NCBI RefSeq assembly: GCF_000485595.1
Contig: NW_014577292.1
Coordinates: forward strand, 246,802-276,830
Length of the DNA: 30,029 bases
Reading direction: 5' to 3'
Source: Priapulus caudatus
Lineage: Eukaryota; Priapulida; Priapulimorpha; Priapulimorphida; Priapulidae
Below are positions 20,645 to 29,931 of the stretch, in pieces. The notes under the pieces were generated by a model, which searched no databases, was not told the origin of the DNA, and was given only the letters and a program-made list of their open reading frames with translations. The position numbers and the translations under genes were made by a program. Within the stretch, counting starts at the first letter, position 1. The number at the start of each line of letters is the position of its first letter.

Positions 20645-21022
20645 CGGTAACATCCCAGTTGGCCTTACTCGCATTTCGCCTACTCCCATTTCGTCTACTC
20701 TCAGAATGGGTAATATAGTGCTATTCATCGTAGTATTGATATTACAACTAATACCAGGAGAAATTAGTGTGGATGCCACTCCGTCTAGTCTATGTATGCT
20801 AATCAAAACCATATACCATATACCATATACCCATACCCATACCATATACCATATATGTATTACATTTATAAATGATTATTTAGTGGACAAACTGATGGTA
20901 GACAAAATGGGAATGAGGTGGATTTTTAGTGTAGACGAATTGGGAGTATAGGCGAAATGAGTATAGACCAACTGGGAGTTTTGCTATAGACGAAATGGGA
21001 GTAGGCCAACCGGGAATAAACC
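20645..21022. mobile_element. Foldback element with CGAAATGGGAGTAG repeats
   Basis: The left arm reads TCCCAGTTGGCCTTACTC then CTACTCCCATTTCGTCTAC. The right arm has the reverse complements, TAGACGAAATGGGAGTAGGC and GGCCAACCGGGA. The right arm repeats the GGGAGTATAGGCGAAATG-type motif several times. A short (CCATATA)n lies between the arms. Exact ends and target duplication are not resolved. Confidence 0.7.
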
Positions 21023-22710
21023 CTTATCCCGCGTGTGCATGACATATTAAAAGTATATATCCGTGTCTGATACACAAGTTTGGACTTCAAGTATACTTTT
21101 ATATCTCCATTATCACCGCTCAACCCTCACATATTACTGCAGTTGTAGGCAGCGAAGCAATTAATGCAACACGTACACCTTTAAAATTTCATTACAGGCG
21201 CCACAATTAATCCTACTTCTCTTAAGCTTACGATTATCACGGTTAAAAATAAGGTATATTTCATACGATACACTTTTACTAAATTATTACACCCCCAGCA
21301 ACTGAACGTTACTAACTGATTCTACGTACAACAAGATGTTTGGCTTTACGCTTTTTACAGCCTTTGGTACCTTATATAGGGTACCCTGGTATAGGTATTG
21401 GTATTTGGTACCTTATAAGGTAGCCTGGAAAACAAGATCTCTTTACGTTTTTTGGTTTTACGATACTTGTCATTGGAGAACAGGGAAGAGTAATATTTGT
21501 TTTATGAGAATGCAGCAAACAAAGGACTTGCACGTTATATCTGTATTTATTTCTGCATTCTACTAGTGAAGCTACGAGTACAGCTAAACAGCATGTGATA
21601 ATAGTTAAAATGGCTCTGTGATGTACGCGTACGTGTTATATATATATGTATAATCCGCATATGTCAGTGAATAAGGTACGAATATTCTGCTGATCATTTT
21701 AATTTGTCATTCGCCGATAAAGACCGTGTCAACTGACATATTGTTAATTCCTTGGGTGAAATAGATCACGAGTCTTTTCATCGTTATCCATGGACCAGAC
21801 CATAATTTTCTCCAGCAATGACACGCAGCAGAGTTATAAAGGAAGTGTGTATGCTTAAAATATATTTACGTACTTTACTTTGTAAGTTAGCAAATGACGA
21901 GATATGATGGTGCACCAAATCTTACGAACACTGCAAGGTCACGTGATCGTTTCCCCAGACTGCAGGCTAACACAGAAAATCTCTGCATGTTATGTACACT
22001 CAATATATGTATATTATTGTACAAGAAGGATAGCAACCGCGTTCCCACCCACACTTGTAGAGGGGCTTCCTTTTTGTAGGTTTTTTTTGTTCAGACAGAA
22101 ACGTGTAGGCCTACCTTCCTGCGATTACGCCAATCCAGAAGTACAAACGCGGCTGAATATTGAGATGTCACGAAGATTACAGGCCAGACAATTTATGCCC
22201 TGGCATAAGTGGTTGGGAACCACTGCATGAAAATCTTTGATTCATTTGTGGTAACAATAAATGGTGACAAGTATATATACCTGCTTCAGATATCTGTTTG
22301 TTATTCGCGCAAATTGTAATGAAAATGCTTGAATTAAAATTGCTTTCGTATTGCCATAAACAGCCCAATTTGCCTATTCGTTTCCTACAGCAGACATGCA
22401 CGCACAACCTGAATTTAAAATCACAGCGGCAGTTGACAGGCAAAGAAATAAGGTTCGGCGAGTTTTAATGTACCATCACATTCACATATCCGGGTTTGAA
22501 TATATTCGTCTAAAATACAATTAAGGTATTAATAATTCATGTATTTAAATGCATTGTATGTGCACGTCAAGCAAAGTAAAAGTTCTGGTCCCTAAAACTC
22601 CAGCCGATGGAGCCAAGGGGTTTGCAGCAGAAGCAAGCAGCTTCAGAGTGCATAAATGTTTGTGGGACAATTAAGGGACAAACACATAGACCACAATTCA
22701 ACCACTGTCA
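21023..22710. other. AT-rich intronic stretch
   Basis: Only minor structure, such as GGTACCTTATATAGGGTACC with a nearby GGTACCTTATAAGGTAGCC (21368-21425). Open frames of 60-110 codons (for example 21904-22230) have no recognisable domain or splice context. Confidence 0.4.
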
Positions 22711-22718
22711 CCCTAGAC

Positions 22719-22883
22719 CAGGGGTCCGTGGATACTGGATAGGCTTCAGGGGGTCCCTAAACCAGGCGCATAAAATTTTGTGTTCATGTGCTTAAGTACA
22801 TTTTTCTGGGGAGGGGTCCATACTAGCCTTCACCAGATTCTCAAATGGGTTCATGATTCACTCAAAAAGGTTAAGAACCACTG
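22719..22883. mobile_element. 165-bp hAT-type MITE with 8-bp target duplication
   Basis: The exact 8-bp repeat CCCTAGAC flanks it (22711-22718 and 22884-22891). It begins CAGGGGTCC and ends AAGAACCACTG, so the inward ends are CAGGGGTC and CAGTGGTT, typical of Charlie-like hAT elements. It is too short to encode a protein. Confidence 0.88.
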
Positions 22884-22999
22884 CCCTAGACTATTCTTGG
22901 AATAGGTGACCCGAACCACAAACACCAATTGCATATCTAGACACGTGGTTTTTTAACATCATTATTTTAACAAAATTGGCACCCCATTTAACTTGTATA

Positions 23000-23763
23000 C
23001 CCCGTACAGACTGCAACATTTGATCCTACATTTCAAACTATAGTCTGATCGCCAGGCTGGGCCAATTAAGCGCGCTAAATCGCGGCATACAGACACAGTC
23101 GGGCTCAACCGGGCTAAGTTAGTACAGGTTGTCTGCGCATGCTCAGTTGAACTTGTTAGGTCACTCAGCAAATAACATTGACGGTTAAACGGCAATACTC
23201 CTGACAGAATTATTAAGATTTATACTGCATTATTGTAATAGCCAAAGAAGAATATTAACAGGTGGTTGAATAGGCAGCGAAAGCTGCAACCGGCGTATAA
23301 TCAAATCTGGGTATCCGATTATAATTCAACTGAGCCATTTTATGAGCAATGGAAGTGTAAACATGCACATTGCTATGTCTGCCTTCCCATACATTTTGGA
23401 TATAGATTCTTCTGGCCAAGTTGTAATTAGACTCTATAGTGAAGCGAAGATCAAAAACAAAATTGCTGACACAATTTCACACACTACTGTACCTTTATGT
23501 TACACAAACAAGGCTATGCACATGCGTATATCAAAATTTAGCCTGCGCCTGGCCCCGAATTGCATACACAATTTAGCGTGGGCTAACTAGTACGGGCTTA
23601 CTTAGCACGCTTCGAAGCGCGCCTGGCTCACCTCCAATCCTGGAGCTAACTTTGTCCGGACTAGCGCGTATTTAGCCTGGGATCGCGTGTAAACTGCCAA
23701 AATTTAGCACACACCTGGCCTGGACTAGTTTGATGTAGGATCAAATTTGCAGTCTGTACGGGG
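23000..23763. mobile_element. 764-bp TIR element, TA-flanked
   Basis: TIRs of about 40 bp: CCCCGTACAGACTGCAA, then TTTGATCCTACAT and CAAACTA, inverted at the right end (about 23726-23763). TA lies on both sides (22998-22999 and 23764-23765). The subterminal sequence repeats GCCTGG/TTTAGC motifs. There is no transposase frame. The TA target suggests a Tc1-mariner-type family. Confidence 0.82.
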
Positions 23764-23888
23764 TATTAAGCAACAAACTTGGTCAAGTAATAGGAAAGAT
23801 GGGCCACAACTGGAATAATGGCCGAAATCACACTTCAGTTTGTGCACAGGCGTGAAGTTAATTGTATGAAAATCCTAGTTAAAGCCCG

Positions 23889-23964
23889 CCGCACACGCTG
23901 TGGAACTTGCTGCGCCAACTTCCACACGTGGCAAGTGGCGCAGCAAGTTCCACAGCGTGTGCGG
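23889..23964. repeat. Perfect 29-bp-stem hairpin
   Basis: Arms 23889-23917 and 23936-23964 are exact reverse complements, starting CCGCACACGCTGTGGAACTT. The 18-nt loop is itself nearly palindromic (CCACACGTGG). It is preceded by TTAAAGCCCGC, and a similar TTAAGGCCCCCGCACACGG follows at 23983. This suggests a TTAA-targeting MITE family. Confidence 0.85.
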
Positions 23965-24245
23965 ATGCAAAATCACACTTTTAAGGCCCCCGCACACGGT
24001 ATGCATTCGGCACGCGCCAACGTCACTGAGCGAAACGCGCGCGCCATTTGCGCATGTAAACCAGCCCGCACACCACAGGCACTTGGAACGTCTCAATTAA
24101 AAAAAAAAAAGGTAAATAAACACGAAATGTATTTACTACCAAAGTCTTAATGTTTCTCTACTCTATTTCGCCTATTATTGCCGATAATTACCCGTAAATG
24201 CTGGTCAAATGCTCATCTGCAACACACAAGTACACCGCACGCCCG

Positions 24246-24311
24246 CCCTGTGCACAAACAACATTTTTTAATAAGAGAATACTTTATTATTCTTGTTGTT
24301 TGTGCACAGGG
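24246..24311. repeat. Hairpin with 18-bp perfect arms
   Basis: CCCTGTGCACAAACAACA (24246-24263) pairs exactly with 24294-24311. The arms extend imperfectly through GCACGC to CCGCAC / GTGCGG. The loop is AT-rich. The CCGCAC end resembles the neighbouring 23889 hairpin. Confidence 0.8.
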
Positions 24312-24506
24312 CGTGCGTTTGTGCGGCACACAAGTTTATGACCACCTAAAACGACATCTAGTGATCCAGTTTTGGACATAGGGCCAAAATTTATACAGAA
24401 TTCACTAGAATATAGAATCGAATATAGAATAGAATAAAAATATATAGAAATACAATGTATACAATTTACATAGCTAACAAGGATACAAAATGTATTGCAT
24501 AACAGC

Positions 24507-24901
24507 AGCTGCGTTCACACGAGATACACGGCTTCGCTGGTTCCGTACTTATCTGGTGCTGAATTCGGCTGAAATACCGTGCTAACACAACCCGGAGCAT
24601 TCACACGAGAATCGAGGCTTAGCTGGCTATAGGTATAATATAGACTGGTACCCGGTCGACAGTTCCACACGCTACACTAACGTCGTATAGCGAACGGGTA
24701 CCAGTCTAGGTAAGCGCACTACAGTTTCGCAATTCGAAATTGCGTTCACACGACGGACAATACGCAGCCAGCGTGGTGCCGAATGTTTCGGCGCGGAATG
24801 TGATTACGCCTCGTATTTCAGTACGGTACTGAATAAGCCGCGTATATTTTTACCGTGTGAACGCTCAAGTACGGTACTGAAATCCTCGTGTGAACGCAGC
24901 T
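24507..24901. mobile_element. 395-bp MITE with AGCTGCGTTCACACGAG ends
   Basis: Perfect 17-bp TIRs at 24507-24523 and 24885-24901. Several internal copies of TTCACACGA/GTGTGAACG (24597, 24744, 24855). The interior also has an inverted pair around GGTACCAGTCTA / TAGACTGGTACC. No coding capacity. The target duplication is unclear. Confidence 0.82.
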
Positions 24902-24950
24902 ATTATATATGGTATACAATGTATACAATATATACAATGTAAATTAATGT

Positions 24951-24992
24951 ATACAATACAATACAATACAATACAATACAATACAATACAAT
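24951..24992 (+). repeat. (ATACA)n pentanucleotide microsatellite
   Basis: About eight perfect ATACA units, preceded by degenerate GTATACAAT copies from 24910. Confidence 0.95.
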
Positions 24993-25088
24993 GTATAAAA
25001 TTTACATGGCTAACAAGGATACAAAATGTATCGCATAACAGCATATATGGTATAATAATTAAATAGCTCAGCTATATAATATTGCCAA

Positions 25089-25120
25089 GTATATATATAT
25101 ATATATATATTATATTTACT
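25089..25120 (+). repeat. (TA)n microsatellite
   Basis: About 30 bp of TA with one TT break, about 75 bp inside the intron from the donor side of the linker exon. Confidence 0.9.
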
Positions 25121-25196
25121 AGAACAATTCACTAAAGTCTTGGGTGTCAGGTTAGGTGCCTGCCCGTGGAAATCTTGAGGTTGGCAATATACATAC

Positions 25197-25313
25197 CCGT
25201 GCCTTCTCCAGCTGCTGCAGTGCTTGCTTCTCTGACTCCCTCCGCAAAGCTTCCCTTTCCTCATCTAGAGACAGGTCGGAAGATGGTTGGCTGTAATTAG
25301 AATCTGCCGAACC
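25197..25313 (-). CDS. CACNB: Calcium channel beta subunit, conserved linker exon before SH3
   Basis: Internal exon of 117 nt (39 codons, phase 0 at both ends) on the minus strand. The acceptor is CCGATTACAG before 25313 and the donor is GTATGT after 25197. It encodes [20 protein letters not shown] followed by [19 protein letters not shown]. In known Cav beta subunits, GSADSYTSRPS...SLEEDREALR...QALAQLEKAK directly precedes the KPVAFAVRTNV start of SH3, so the match is exact in order and register. The charged second half is predicted helical. The frame is clean and composition normal, unlike the next exon 22 kb away. Alternative 5' exons are common upstream of this point in the family and would lie further right. 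I could not identify one in the remaining 4.7 kb. Confidence 0.93.
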
Positions 25314-25628
25314 CTGTAATCGGGGAGAAAATCAACAATTAACAGGATAACAGATTCTGTACGGTGGAACGTGGAGGACATGCAACATGAAGTTAGAAAT
25401 GCGCTGTCAAATGATTAAAACTTTGTATGATAGGAACGAAATAAAGTTTATAAATCGACATTACTGCTGATTTGTCATTAGATATTTACCATTCAGAGCT
25501 GTAGAGTATAACAAATACAATGAGCAGAATATAAAACATATGACATTTTTCTATAGACATTTTCATGACATATGAACTTTCAAACTACTGTTTAAAAAAG
25601 CAGTTTAACATTATACACAGTTTGTGAC
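25314..25628. other. Intron upstream of the linker exon
   Basis: AT-rich. No repeat or exon is recognised between the acceptor and the hAT-like element. Confidence 0.5.
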
Positions 25629-25636
25629 ATAAATAC

Positions 25637-26331
25637 TAGGGGTGCACCGGATCCAACTTTTTAAGTTCCGGTTGGAACCGGAACCAGCCGGAACTTCAAA
25701 AAAGTTCTGGCTGGAACTACCTGGCCGGAACCGGAACTTAAGCTGGGAATAAACTTGGCCTGAACGAAACATTATTAGCAGGCACATCATTCAGGCGAGT
25801 AGGACAATGCTCAAAGTTCTAATTACAGGATGGTTGTTAGGTGTATGAATCAGCTGCTTACAGTGCATAATTCTGGCATCTTATTCGCGAGTGAATTCTG
25901 TGGCAAAACCTGCATGTTGCAGTATCCCTGGTTTTAGTCGATTATTTTCAATTAACAGACCATTCCTGTGGCTCAGAGCTAGTATTTGATTTTAAAAGAA
26001 AATCTCGTGAATCACCTAACATCAGTTAGGTGAAACATCAGTTAGATTCAGTTCAGTTAGTTAGCCGATGTTCAAGTGGCAAGCGTTTTTTGGGCGGAAT
26101 AGTGTGAAGTTGTTAACACTATATTGTCAGCAAGTTGACTCTATTGACTCTCAACTACATTCAGTGACTGATCGTTTTGATCTTGATGACGCTTGTAGCA
26201 GAAATAAAATTAGGAAAAAGTTCCGGCTCTGGCCGACTGTTTCTGAAGGGTTCCGGCCGGAACCAGAACTATGAAAAATTGGGGATCCGGCCGGATAGGT
26301 CCGGCCGGATCCAAGTTCCGATGCACCCCTA
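25637..26331. mobile_element. 695-bp hAT-like element with 8-bp target duplication
   Basis: The exact 8-bp repeat ATAAATAC flanks it (25629-25636 and 26332-26339). The ends are TAGGGGTGCACCGGA and, inward from the right, TAGGGGTGCATCGGA. The subterminal regions are packed with GTTCCGG/CCGGAAC and GGATCCGG motifs. The middle (26068-26274) has an open frame of 68 codons that I do not recognise as transposase, so it is probably non-autonomous. Confidence 0.9.
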
Positions 26332-26339
26332 ATAAATAC

Positions 26340-26852
26340 ACTAGAATATCCGTTAATGCGTACGATTTTTTCCTGGAAACATTGCGTGTGTTACAAACCA
26401 CATCAGCAACACCCCTCTAGGTTAATCCTAGACCCTTAATTTTATTTTAGACTAAAAAAGCGTGCAATCACGCACACACGCACGCACGCACGCACACACA
26501 CACATATATATATATATGGGTTCTTCATAAGAAGTTCAGGGTTCTTTCCAAGATTTTCAGAAGGCACGTCGGGCAACCAAGCAATTCATCTCCGTTAGCT
26601 AATTGGAGTCAATTACGTTTCGTAAGCAGCCCCCATAAACAGGTAAACTTTTATCAGTTTGGAGACGTCTATGTCAAGCTGTGAAAACACAGCATGACTG
26701 TGTTGGGATTGGCAAAAGTAAACGCAGCTGATAATTAAGGCACATTGATTGGCTTTGGCTTTAAAGGCATGTCATACACAGCACGCATAAATGGCCCGCA
26801 AAGAACCGGCCTGATATGTATCTATCTATATATATATAAAAATTTGTGCATG
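26340..26852. other. Intronic stretch with (ACGC)n, (TA)n and TA-bounded segment
   Basis: Short (ACGC)n-(CA)n-(TA)n at 26468-26517 and another (TA)n at 26826-26838. Between them lies ~310 bp with GGTTCTTT near the left and AAAGAACC near the right, possibly an insertion into TA repeats. No gene. Confidence 0.5.
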
Positions 26853-27488
26853 AATAAAAACAAAAATGTACATGTTCTTGAGCTTATTTCGTACCTTTAT
26901 TATTTGCCTATCATGCACTGAAATCGATTTTCAGCTATTTACTGTCGTATTTCTGTAAAACGTATTCAAACACGGTGTTGATTCAAAGCTTTTTGCAATG
27001 TTGTCACATCTTAGTAAGCATATTTTGTGAAGCGATACTAGCGACAACTGCTCCAATCCTCTACAAGAGATTTGAGACACATAACGCCCTAATTACATAG
27101 CACGCGCATGCATGTAACCAAAGACCGTATGCACACAATCGCACTGTATTCGACTATATTCGCAGGCGAATCAATGTCTTACTAGACCGTAGATGGATTG
27201 CAAACTAATGAAATAAGTGATTGATGATATTTTTCTCTCGCGAGATCAAACCGTTACAATTCCTGGCGAGTCACATGTGGAGGATTGGCGCAGTTGTCGG
27301 TAAATATCGCTCAGCAAAATACGCTTTCATAGATGTGACAAACTGATGAAAGCGTCAGAATCAACACCTGTTTGAATACAATTTACAGCAATACGACAGT
27401 AAATAGCTATAAACCGATTTCAGTAAAAGGTAGGTGAATAATAAAGGTACGAAATAAGCTCAAGAATATATACATTTTTGTTTTTATT
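26853..27488. mobile_element. Foldback element with ~130-bp terminal inverted repeats
   Basis: Arms 26853-26984 and 27358-27488 are imperfect inverted copies. Shared blocks include AATAAAAACAAAAATGTA, TTCTTGAGCTTATTTCGTAC, CTATTTACTGTCGTATT and GTGTTGATTC. The ~370-bp interior has no coding character. The family is unknown. The arms are long relative to its 636-bp length. Confidence 0.82.
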
Positions 27489-27548
27489 TATTACAAAATT
27501 TGAAGTGGAAAATCGGAAAAAAACCCGGGAAAATAGATATCAGACTCA

Positions 27549-27702
27549 CTTACTCTTATATATATATATAGAGAGAGAGAGGGAGAGAGAGAGAGCGAGA
27601 AAGAGAGGAAAAGAAAGGAAAAGAGATAAGAGAGCAGAGATCGAGAAGAGAGAAGAGGAGAAAGGAGAAGAGAGGAGAAGAGAGAAGAGAGACGAGAGGA
27701 GA

Positions 27703-27746
<44 letters not shown>

Positions 27747-27840
27747 AGAGAGAGAAGAGAGGAATTCTCTCTCTTCTCCTCTCTTCTGAGAGGAGAAGAG
27801 GGAAGAGAGGAGAAAAGAGAAAAGAGAGAGAGAGAGACAG
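27549..27840 (+). repeat. Polypurine (GA)n tract with an internal pyrimidine block
   Basis: Almost pure purine on the plus strand from about 27570 to 27838, except for a pyrimidine block at 27765-27787 centred on GAATTC. That block forms an inverted repeat with the flanking GAGAGAAGAG. Arg/Glu-rich and Ser/Leu-rich open frames over it are translated repeat. Confidence 0.95.
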
Positions 27841-28177
27841 AGTCTGTGTTTGTGTGCGTACATGTGGGTTCATGCATGTACGTGCATGAAGTTATGATTG
27901 TTTTATACAATTTTTACAACTGTTTAGAATTATTATCCATCAAATAAATCGACAAATAAATACACGTAGCCAAATTAGGTCTCACCTATTAATCTATACA
28001 TATTATAGTTTACTTCGGCATAAAATTATCTTGAGTTTGTGCTCTTATAGGCTATAAAACAGAAACTAAACAGTAAACTTGCGTCTGCGTTCCTGAGATT
28101 TGCAAAAAAATGAAATCTGCAAATGGCACCGCTAATACAAGTTCATATAATTCTGTGACGTGAATTGTTCTAGACTC
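27841..28177. other. Intronic stretch with diverged repeat copy 2
   Basis: 27948-28085 is a diverged copy of 15836-15965. The tail of this region, 28086-28177, shows nothing recognisable. Confidence 0.5.
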
Positions 28178-28606
28178 CCCAGATAGCATGCAGTGGTTGC
28201 GCCAACCATGGCATTTGGTTAGCACGGTCATGGTTGGCAATATGATGTTGGACGAACATTGGCATATATGGATAGCATGATCATGGGTGGCAATTAAGTG
28301 GTTGGCAATATGACGTTAGGCCAACGATGGCGTGTGTTTGGTATGTTCACGGCTGGCAAGTGGTTGGCTGCATGACAATTGACATTGGCCCAATGTTGGC
28401 TGACTGACGTTAGCCCAACGCTGGCCAGACGGTAGGCAAACGTTGGCGTGACGGGTAAAAAAGTACCATGTGCATGGCCAACATTGGAGCGCTGAGAGAA
28501 ATACCGTTCCAAGGGCCAATGCCGGTGCGCTGAGCAAATGCCCGTTGGGCTAACATTGACATGTGCTGAAGTAAGCCGTTGGCCCAGCGGTTGCATGCTA
28601 TCTGGG
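28178..28606. mobile_element. TIR element containing a TTGGC/GCCAA repeat array
   Basis: Perfect 15-bp TIRs CCCAGATAGCATGCA (28178-28192, inverted at 28592-28606). The interior carries about ten imperfect copies of motifs such as GTTGGCAATATGACGTTAGG and GGCCAACATTGG in alternating orientation. No target duplication was found and no coding capacity. The apparent minus-strand frames follow the repeat. Confidence 0.8.
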
Positions 28607-29189
28607 CACGTAAGTGTATGGTACCACCAGTCAATGGCATCTCGTGAGATGCGAGAGTCACGTGCTACATTGAGGTTGTTATATATGTAAACAGGTCTAC
28701 ATTAAAATACAGATAGATGAATATAATGATGAAAATAATGATGTGCGAGTGTTCCAGGCTTCCCAGTATACAGTTAGTGTTGTGCAATTTAAGGAGTACC
28801 ATTAAGTATCAAAACGGTCAATAAAAAATATGAGAACGGGATTCAGAAAACACGAGAAATCACTGCTTTTTAAGATAAACTTCAAACTATGGGTCTAGAT
28901 GATTTAAATAAGCATTCAGCTTAGGAAAATTAGAAGCAGTTTAAGTAATGTGGACTACAACTAATCATAAAGTAGTTAACAAAACAAATGATATTAGATT
29001 TGTATCTTGCCTTTGACATGAGCTTCATGCATAAATTGTCAATGCAAAACCTACTAGATGTCAAAGATTCAAATAAGTCTAACACTAACAGTAACAGCAC
29101 TTGGCAATATCAATAAGAAGATTGACATATTATTAAATAAACACACCAACATCATAGACTGATTAGACAAATTCTTCACTAGATGCGTG
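28607..29189. other. AT-rich intronic stretch
   Basis: No gene, repeat or splice-bounded exon recognised. Confidence 0.4.
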
Positions 29190-29195
29190 GTGTTT

Positions 29196-29931
29196 AAACA
29201 CGCGCACGCACGCACGCACACCCACGCACGTACGTACGTACGCACGCACGCACGCACACCCACGCACGTACGTACGCACGTACGCACGAACGCACGTATG
29301 TACGCACGCACGCACGCACACGCACGCACACGCAGGTATGTACGCACGCACACGCACGCACGCACGCACGCACACGCACGTATGTACGCACGCACGCACA
29401 CGCACGTATGTACGCACGCACGCACGCACACGCACGTACGTACGCACGCACGCAACGCACGCACGTACGCACGCACGCACGCACACGCACGTACGTACGC
29501 ACGCACGGACAACGCATGCAGCAAGCACCGGTCGACGCAACAGCACGATACATGCGACACCCAACGGCGCGCAACGTATGTAACGCACGCAACGCACACG
29601 TAACGGTACGCACGTAGCGTTACGTACGCACGTACGTACGCACGCACGGCACGTACGCACGCACGCACACGCACGTATGTACGCACGCACGCGAACACGT
29701 ACGTACGCACGCACCGCACACACACTACGTACGGCACGCACGCACGCACACGCAACATATGTACGCACGCACACACACGTACGTATGCACACACGCACGC
29801 ACGCACGCACGCACACAGCACGTACGTACGCACGCACACGCACGTATGTACGCACGCACGCACACGTACGTACGCACGCACGCACGCAGGCACGCAAGCA
29901 CGCACGTACGTATGCACGCACGCACACACCC
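29196..29931 (+). repeat. ~740-bp (ACGC/ACGT)n tetranucleotide array
   Basis: Units ACGC, ACGT and ACAC alternate with occasional ATGT throughout, interrupted mainly at about 29508-29615 by less regular sequence. Nearly every step alternates pyrimidine and purine. Long Cys/Val/Arg/Ala and His/Thr/Arg/Ala open frames on both strands are translated repeat. Confidence 0.95.

Larger units (their letters stand above)
24455..25043 (+). repeat. Direct 53-bp repeat flanking a MITE
   Basis: 24455-24507 and 24991-25043 share AATTTACAT.GCTAACAAGG and ATACAAAATGTAT.GCATAACAGCA with 3 mismatches. The first copy is interrupted right after it by the element at 24507-24901. The second continues uninterrupted (TATATGGTATA), so it serves as a paralogous empty site. 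Confidence 0.85.
3022..25196. other. 22-kb intron of the beta-subunit gene, filled with repeats
   Basis: This lies between the linker exon (25197-25313) and the first SH3 exon (2884-3021). Both neighbours end in phase 0. Most features below are inside it. No other convincing host gene was found on either strand. Confidence 0.75.

Noticed and set aside
27478-27910. Arg/Glu-rich and Ser/Leu-rich open frames
   Set aside because: Translations of the polypurine tract on opposite strands.
28178-28606. CRISPR-like array from the spaced TTGGC repeats
   Set aside because: Repeats are irregular in length, spacing and orientation, and this is a metazoan intron.
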